Source: Streptosporangium becharense
GTDB taxonomy: Bacteria; Actinomycetota; Actinomycetes; Streptosporangiales; Streptosporangiaceae
Assembly (NCBI RefSeq): GCF_014204985.1
Contig: NZ_JACHMP010000001.1
Coordinates: 372,001 to 436,000, forward strand
Direction: 5' to 3'
Length of the DNA stretch: 64,000 nucleotides
Part shown: one piece after another, positions 60,463-64,000 of the stretch
Layout of the letters: each line of letters starts with the position of its first letter
Position numbering within the stretch: the stretch's first letter is position 1
Translations under genes and position numbers: made by a program
Notes under the pieces: model-generated
The model's database searches: none
The model's input: the letters and a program-made list of their open reading frames with translations, nothing else
What the model was told of the DNA's origin: nothing

Positions 60463-61958
60463 GCGCTCGCCATCCCGGTGCGCAGCCTTTCCATCACCTG
60501 GTCGATGCCGAAGCTCGCCGGCTCCTGGCGCGGCGGGAAGTCGGCGAACGTGGAGAGCATTCCGGCGACGTACGACTGCGCGGGGATCACCAGCCAGGCA
60601 TGGTCGATCATCCAGTCGTAGTAGGTGTTGGAGGTGATGTCGGCGCGTTCGTAAGGGTCGGTGCGCAGGTTGAACACCTTCGGGACCCGTAGCCGGGTGT
60701 ACGGCTCGCTCCACACGCGCAACGTTCCGGAGGCGCGCTGTTCCAGGAAGACCAGCTTCCAGTTGTGGAACCGCAGCGCGGTGAGGTCGCCGTCGTCGGA
60801 GACGTAGAAGAAGTGCTCGCGCGGGCTCTCGTCCACCTCGCCGGTGAGGTAGGGAAGCTGGTTGTGGCCGTCCAGATGCACCCGGAAAGCCGTGCCGCCG
60901 AGCTCCGTTCCCGCCCTGAGCCGGTCGGCGATGTCCGGCACGCCGGCCGCGGCCAGCAGGGTGACGAACCAGTCGTTGTGGCTGACGATGCCATTGAGCA
61001 CGGTACCCGCCGGGATCCTGCCCGGCCACCGCACGAGGGCGGGGACGCGGTAGGCGCCCTCCCAGTTGGAGTTCTTCTCGTTCCGAAACGGCGTCATGGC
61101 ACCGTCCGGCCAGGTGTTCATGTGCGGGCCGTTGTCGGTGGAGTACACGACGATCGTGTCCCCGGCGACGCCGAGTTCGTCGAGGACGGCCAGCAGGTCC
61201 CCGACGAGGTCGTCGTGGTCGAGCATCGTGTCGTGGTACTCCGACTGCCACCGCCCGGCGCGGCCTCTGCTCTCCGGCTTGCAGTACGTGCGGAAGTGCA
61301 TGTGGGTGGTGTTGAACCACACGAAGAAAGGCGTGCCGGCCTCGTTCTGGCGGCGGATGAAGTCGATCGCCGCGTCGCGGAACTTCTCGTCGCAGGTCTC
61401 CATCCGCTTCCTGGTGAGCGGTCCGGTGTCCTCGACGCGTTGGGTGCCGTCCCCGTCGGCCCATGAGCGGATCACCCCTCGCGGCCCGAACCGCTCTCCG
61501 AACCCGGGGAACTCCTCCTCGGTAGGGTAGTCGGCCTGCTCCGGCTCCTCCTCGGCGTTGAGGTGGTAGAGGTTGCCGAAGAACTCGTCGAACCCGTGCA
61601 TCGTCGGCAGGAACTCGTCCCGGTCGCCGAGGTGGTTCTTGCCGAACTGGCCGGTCGCGTACCCCTGGGCCCTGAGCGCGGTGGCGATCGTCGGGTCCTC
61701 GGCGCGCAGCCCGAGGTCGGCGCCGGGCATGCCCACCTTGGTCAGACCCGTCCGGTAGGGGTTCTGGCCGGTGATGAACGCGGACCTGCCCGCCGTACAG
61801 CTCTGTTCGCCGTAGTAGTCGGTGAACCGCGCGCCTTCCTCGGCGATCCGGTCGATGTTCGGGGTGCGGTATCCCATCAGCCCCTCGCTGTAGCAGCTGA
61901 GGTTCGAGATCCCGATGTCGTCTCCCCAGATGACCAGGATGTTCGGTCGCTCCGGCAT
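60459..61958 (-). CDS. Arylsulfatase-type sulfatase
   Basis: ATG at 61958 after GGAGGAA; 499 residues. Metal-binding Asp pair in NILVIWGDDIG, and the formylglycine motif CTAGRSAFITGQ with Cys 54 (a common variant of CxPSR in bacterial arylsulfatases). KNHLGDRDEFLPT, VYSTDNGPHMNTWPDG and LVFLEQRASGTLRVW follow. No signal peptide is visible, so it may be cytosolic or exported unusually. It hydrolyses a sulfate ester; substrate unknown. It heads the sulfatase-FGE-HAD operon and depends on the downstream FGE. Confidence 0.93.
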   Translation of the reverse strand: MPERPNILVIWGDDIGISNLSCYSEGLMGYRTPNIDRIAEEGARFTDYYGEQSCTAGRSAFITGQNPYRTGLTKVGMPGADLGLRAEDPTIATALRAQGYATGQFGKNHLGDRDEFLPTMHGFDEFFGNLYHLNAEEEPEQADYPTEEEFPGFGERFGPRGVIRSWADGDGTQRVEDTGPLTRKRMETCDEKFRDAAIDFIRRQNEAGTPFFVWFNTTHMHFRTYCKPESRGRAGRWQSEYHDTMLDHDDLVGDLLAVLDELGVAGDTIVVYSTDNGPHMNTWPDGAMTPFRNEKNSNWEGAYRVPALVRWPGRIPAGTVLNGIVSHNDWFVTLLAAAGVPDIADRLRAGTELGGTAFRVHLDGHNQLPYLTGEVDESPREHFFYVSDDGDLTALRFHNWKLVFLEQRASGTLRVWSEPYTRLRVPKVFNLRTDPYERADITSNTYYDWMIDHAWLVIPAQSYVAGMLSTFADFPPRQEPASFGIDQVMERLRTGMASA

Positions 61959-62200
61959 GCATTCCTCCGCAGTGTCCTGACCGTCCGGCAGCCGTGATAC
62001 ACGATCCCCGGGTGACCAGCATCGCCCGCCGGGCGGAATGGCCGGGCCATCGGGTTGTCAAGATTCGAGTGCGACGTGGCCAAGGATGCCCGCAGGTGAA
62101 GGCGACCCCCCTCGGGAAACGAGGCTCGGGATTGCCGGGAGCCTCCTACGGCGGAGGTCGTCGCCGGGAGCCGCATGGGCCGTCCCCGGGCGTCAGGCTC

Positions 62201-62785
62201 TCAGAGAAGGTGGAAAGGCGGGCCGTTCGCGCAGCCCGGAGGGGTGTTGTTGCCGCTGACGTCGAAATCGGCGCAGGTGAGGAACAGGTAGTTGAACTTG
62301 CCGAGCAGGAAGGCCAGGACTCCGACGGCGATCGTGACGGCTACCGCCCGCAGCCGGTACCGCTCCGGGAGCTCGGCGTATTCGGGCAGCAGGATTCTCG
62401 ACAGCAGCCACGTCAGGGCCGGCGCACCCACCAGGGTGAGCACCACCTCGAAGTAGTGGAGGTAGCGGAACCCGTGGCTCCTCGGCGCCACGACGGCCAG
62501 GACGATCCAGACCGAGGGCAACGCCAGAGCGATCCACCCCGCCCAGGGCAGCGCACCCCTGGTGCGCAGCACCAGGGGTGCGAGCAGCACCGCCGTGGCC
62601 ACGGCCCAGATCGCCAGCACGGCGTCGAAGAAGACGGCGTCGTAGGCGCCCAGCGTGAACGCGGGCCACCAGATGACGAGCGTGCCGCCCGCCGACGCCG
62701 CCGCGGCGGCCCGGAGAGCAGGGTCGATCTCGGGGAGCCCGCGCCTCCCTCTCGGGCTGGGATCGCGGGCCGATTCACCGGCCAT
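62201..62785 (-). CDS. Four-segment membrane protein of unknown function
   Basis: ATG at 62785 after GGAG, giving 194 residues; the longer frame to 63028 lacks coding bias. Hydrophobic segments lie near residues 30-50, 54-76, 84-102 and 112-133, with a further one at 148-168. The C-terminal 25 residues (CADFDVSGNNTPPGC) have two Cys that may form an extracytoplasmic disulfide. No family recognised. Confidence 0.65.
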   Translation of the reverse strand: MAGESARDPSPRGRRGLPEIDPALRAAAAASAGGTLVIWWPAFTLGAYDAVFFDAVLAIWAVATAVLLAPLVLRTRGALPWAGWIALALPSVWIVLAVVAPRSHGFRYLHYFEVVLTLVGAPALTWLLSRILLPEYAELPERYRLRAVAVTIAVGVLAFLLGKFNYLFLTCADFDVSGNNTPPGCANGPPFHLL

Positions 62786-63206
62786 GTTCACTCCGGGTTC
62801 ACTCCGACCGCTCGGCACCGGCCACCGGGGCGAGCCGCTGGACTCACGCTTGCGGGCACGATGTACGCCCACTTCGGCAATATAGGCAGGCGCGGCGCGT
62901 TCCCGTCCCGGCGACTCACCGTCCGCGCCGAGAAACATGACGGTGTTTCCGTCAGCCCCGGTGGACGCGGCGGCCGGGCACCGAACCGGCCCGGCTCCCG
63001 GCGGAAACAGATCCGCGCTGCCGGACACGTACAGGGTGACCGCAGTCTCCGGGCCCCTGCATCAGCCTGTTCCCCTGCCCGATCGGCCTGAAGATCCCCG
63101 TGGGCCACACCGACAGTGCGGAGATCTCCCTCGGCCGTGCTGCCCGGCCCGGTGAGGAGTACGCGGACCGGACCGGCGGAGGGCGTTCGCGCGGACAACC
63201 CGGCGG
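62786..63206. other. Intergenic region, no gene seen
   Basis: About 420 nt between the HTH gene and the membrane protein. It must hold the promoter of the membrane-protein gene; an AT-richer patch with AATATAGG lies at about 62875-62890. No RNA or coding signal is convincing. Confidence 0.45.
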
Positions 63207-63926
63207 TCACGGCGGGGATCCGGCACCGGCGAGGTGCGCCAGGCACAGGTCGGGGCCGGCGAACGGTTCCAGCCGCTCCACCGTGACCGGCGACCCCATG
63301 GCGGTCATCACGCCCTGCATCAGGCCCAGATGGACGGGGCACACCACCCGGGCCTGGGTGCCGACGAGATCGAGGAAGGGGCAGTGCCGCAGTCCGATCG
63401 GCCCCCGCGCGTCCGCGGGGCGGCGCTCGGGGGCGAATCCCAGGTCGTCCAGCACGCTCATCAGCCGGCCGACCGCTTCCTCCTCACCGATCCCGGACGG
63501 TGAGGCGGGCGGCTCCGCCAGCTGCCTGCCCCAGGCCCGCCCGGCCTCGGTCGCCCGGCCCACCGGGTCGGGGTCCGCGGCCAGGGTGCCGGCCAGGATC
63601 CCGGCCAGCAACCGGTAGTTACGCGGCCCGGACGGGTCCATGCCACGCCTGGCCCGGAACACCAGCGGCGGACGGCCCGGACCGGCCGGGGCGGCGTCCA
63701 CCCGCTCCACGAGCCCCGTCTCGGCCAGCGCGTCCAGGTGGAAGCGGACCGTGTTCGGGTGCACGCCGAGCCGCTCGGCGATCCGGACGATGCTCATCGC
63801 CGAGGAGGACGCGCGCAGGACCTCCAGCACCTCGCGGCGGCGCCCGGTCGGGGGCGGCGGGACCCCCTGCTCGGCATTCACGGGATCCACTGTGCCATGC
63901 CGCCGGGGCCCGGCCGGCACGGTCAC
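63207..63926 (-). CDS. HTH transcriptional regulator with Cys/His C-terminal domain
   Basis: 239 residues. The winged helix-turn-helix is at about 28-80 (REVLEVLRASSSAMSIVRIA, LGVHPNTVRFHLDALAETGL, PGRPPLVF wing). The C-terminal part has HCPF, VVCPVHLGLM and DLCLAHL, a spacing reminiscent of SufR-like Fe-S sensing regulators of the ArsR superfamily, though one ligand is unclear. It probably binds DNA as a dimer and senses metal or redox state. GTG start overlaps the stop of the upstream gene (GTGA), so it is the second gene of an operon that begins beyond the window. Confidence 0.8.
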   Translation of the reverse strand: MTVPAGPRRHGTVDPVNAEQGVPPPPTGRRREVLEVLRASSSAMSIVRIAERLGVHPNTVRFHLDALAETGLVERVDAAPAGPGRPPLVFRARRGMDPSGPRNYRLLAGILAGTLAADPDPVGRATEAGRAWGRQLAEPPASPSGIGEEEAVGRLMSVLDDLGFAPERRPADARGPIGLRHCPFLDLVGTQARVVCPVHLGLMQGVMTAMGSPVTVERLEPFAGPDLCLAHLAGAGSPP

Positions 63927-64000
63927 GGGTCGGGCGACGGGAGCGCCGCCGCCGACGGCGTGCCGATGACGTGGTCCACCGGGCGTTCCTCCTCGCGGGT
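63923..64000 (-). CDS. C-terminal tail of a gene entering from beyond the window (partial)
   Basis: The minus strand from 64000 is open and ends at TGA 63923-63925, coding TREEERPVDHVIGTPSAAAL then PSPDP. Its stop overlaps the GTG start of the HTH regulator, the coupling seen throughout the window. Only 25 residues are visible, so no product can be named. Confidence 0.5.
   Translation of the reverse strand, partial: TREEERPVDHVIGTPSAAALPSPDP

Noticed and set aside
60459..62061. Extension of the FGE frame upstream to 62061 as one 877-residue protein
   Set aside because: The upstream part is an alternate frame over the sulfatase gene; the GTG overlapping the sulfatase stop is the natural start.

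Overview
The window is very GC-rich with near-saturated G/C third positions, GTG/TTG starts, ATGA/GTGA-coupled operons and actinobacterial gene families. It is a chromosomal accessory region of an actinomycete; Streptosporangiales is my guess from gene style, not a placement the sequence proves. No rRNA, tRNA or CRISPR array was seen.

Layout. (1) 0-7.9 kb is a mixed, partly decayed region. It holds a membrane protein, an IS256-type transposase remnant, a 40-residue Trp/Gly/Arg/Cys peptide with its own terminator, two small minus-strand genes (one Ala-rich, one made of 21-residue repeats), a solo Pycsar-type membrane effector, an S-adenosyl methyltransferase, a broken acyl-CoA-dehydrogenase-like gene and a 41-residue-repeat protein. 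An IS3-family element (about 7936-9189) abuts the 5' end of that repeat protein. (2) 9.3-33.1 kb, all minus strand, is a biosynthetic locus. Reading from its probable promoter at 33.3 kb: an acyl-CoA dehydrogenase, a free carrier protein, an FkbM-FkbH-carrier-condensation megaprotein, a C*-A-T-E NRPS (Asn-like code), a C-T-Cy-A-T-oxidase NRPS (Cys code, thiazole former), a lone condensation protein, a phosphotransferase, a B12-type radical SAM protein, a divergent urease (fused gamma-beta plus alpha) and a 2-oxoglutarate/IPNS-type oxygenase. (3) 33.8-36.4 kb has a phosphotransferase (+), an NDK-like protein and a nucleotidyltransferase-family protein. (4) 36.8-50.8 kb is a catechol siderophore-type operon: dhbA, dhbC, dhbE, dhbB, a 59-residue aryl carrier, a C-A-T-reductase NRPS with a Lys-like code (myxochelin type), two ABC exporters and a C protein with decayed A and T remnants. 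An IdeR/DmdR-type iron box lies just upstream of the dhbA promoter.

(5) 51.4-56.5 kb is a candidate conflict or defence module: a 1195-residue TPR-CHAT protease, divergent from a small Cys-containing protein and a membrane protein that are translationally coupled. (6) 56.6-64 kb is ordinary: a frameshifted SulP transporter, a strong bidirectional hairpin, a sulfatase / formylglycine-generating enzyme / HAD operon, a membrane protein, an HTH regulator with Cys/His residues, and the tail of one more gene.

Working model (inference): the siderophore block makes a 2,3-dihydroxybenzoyl-lysine product released by reduction. The adjoining block makes, or adds, a glycerate-derived unit, an Asn-like D-residue and a thiazole. 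No thioesterase, MbtH protein, phosphopantetheinyl transferase or urease accessory gene is visible, so these would have to come from elsewhere.
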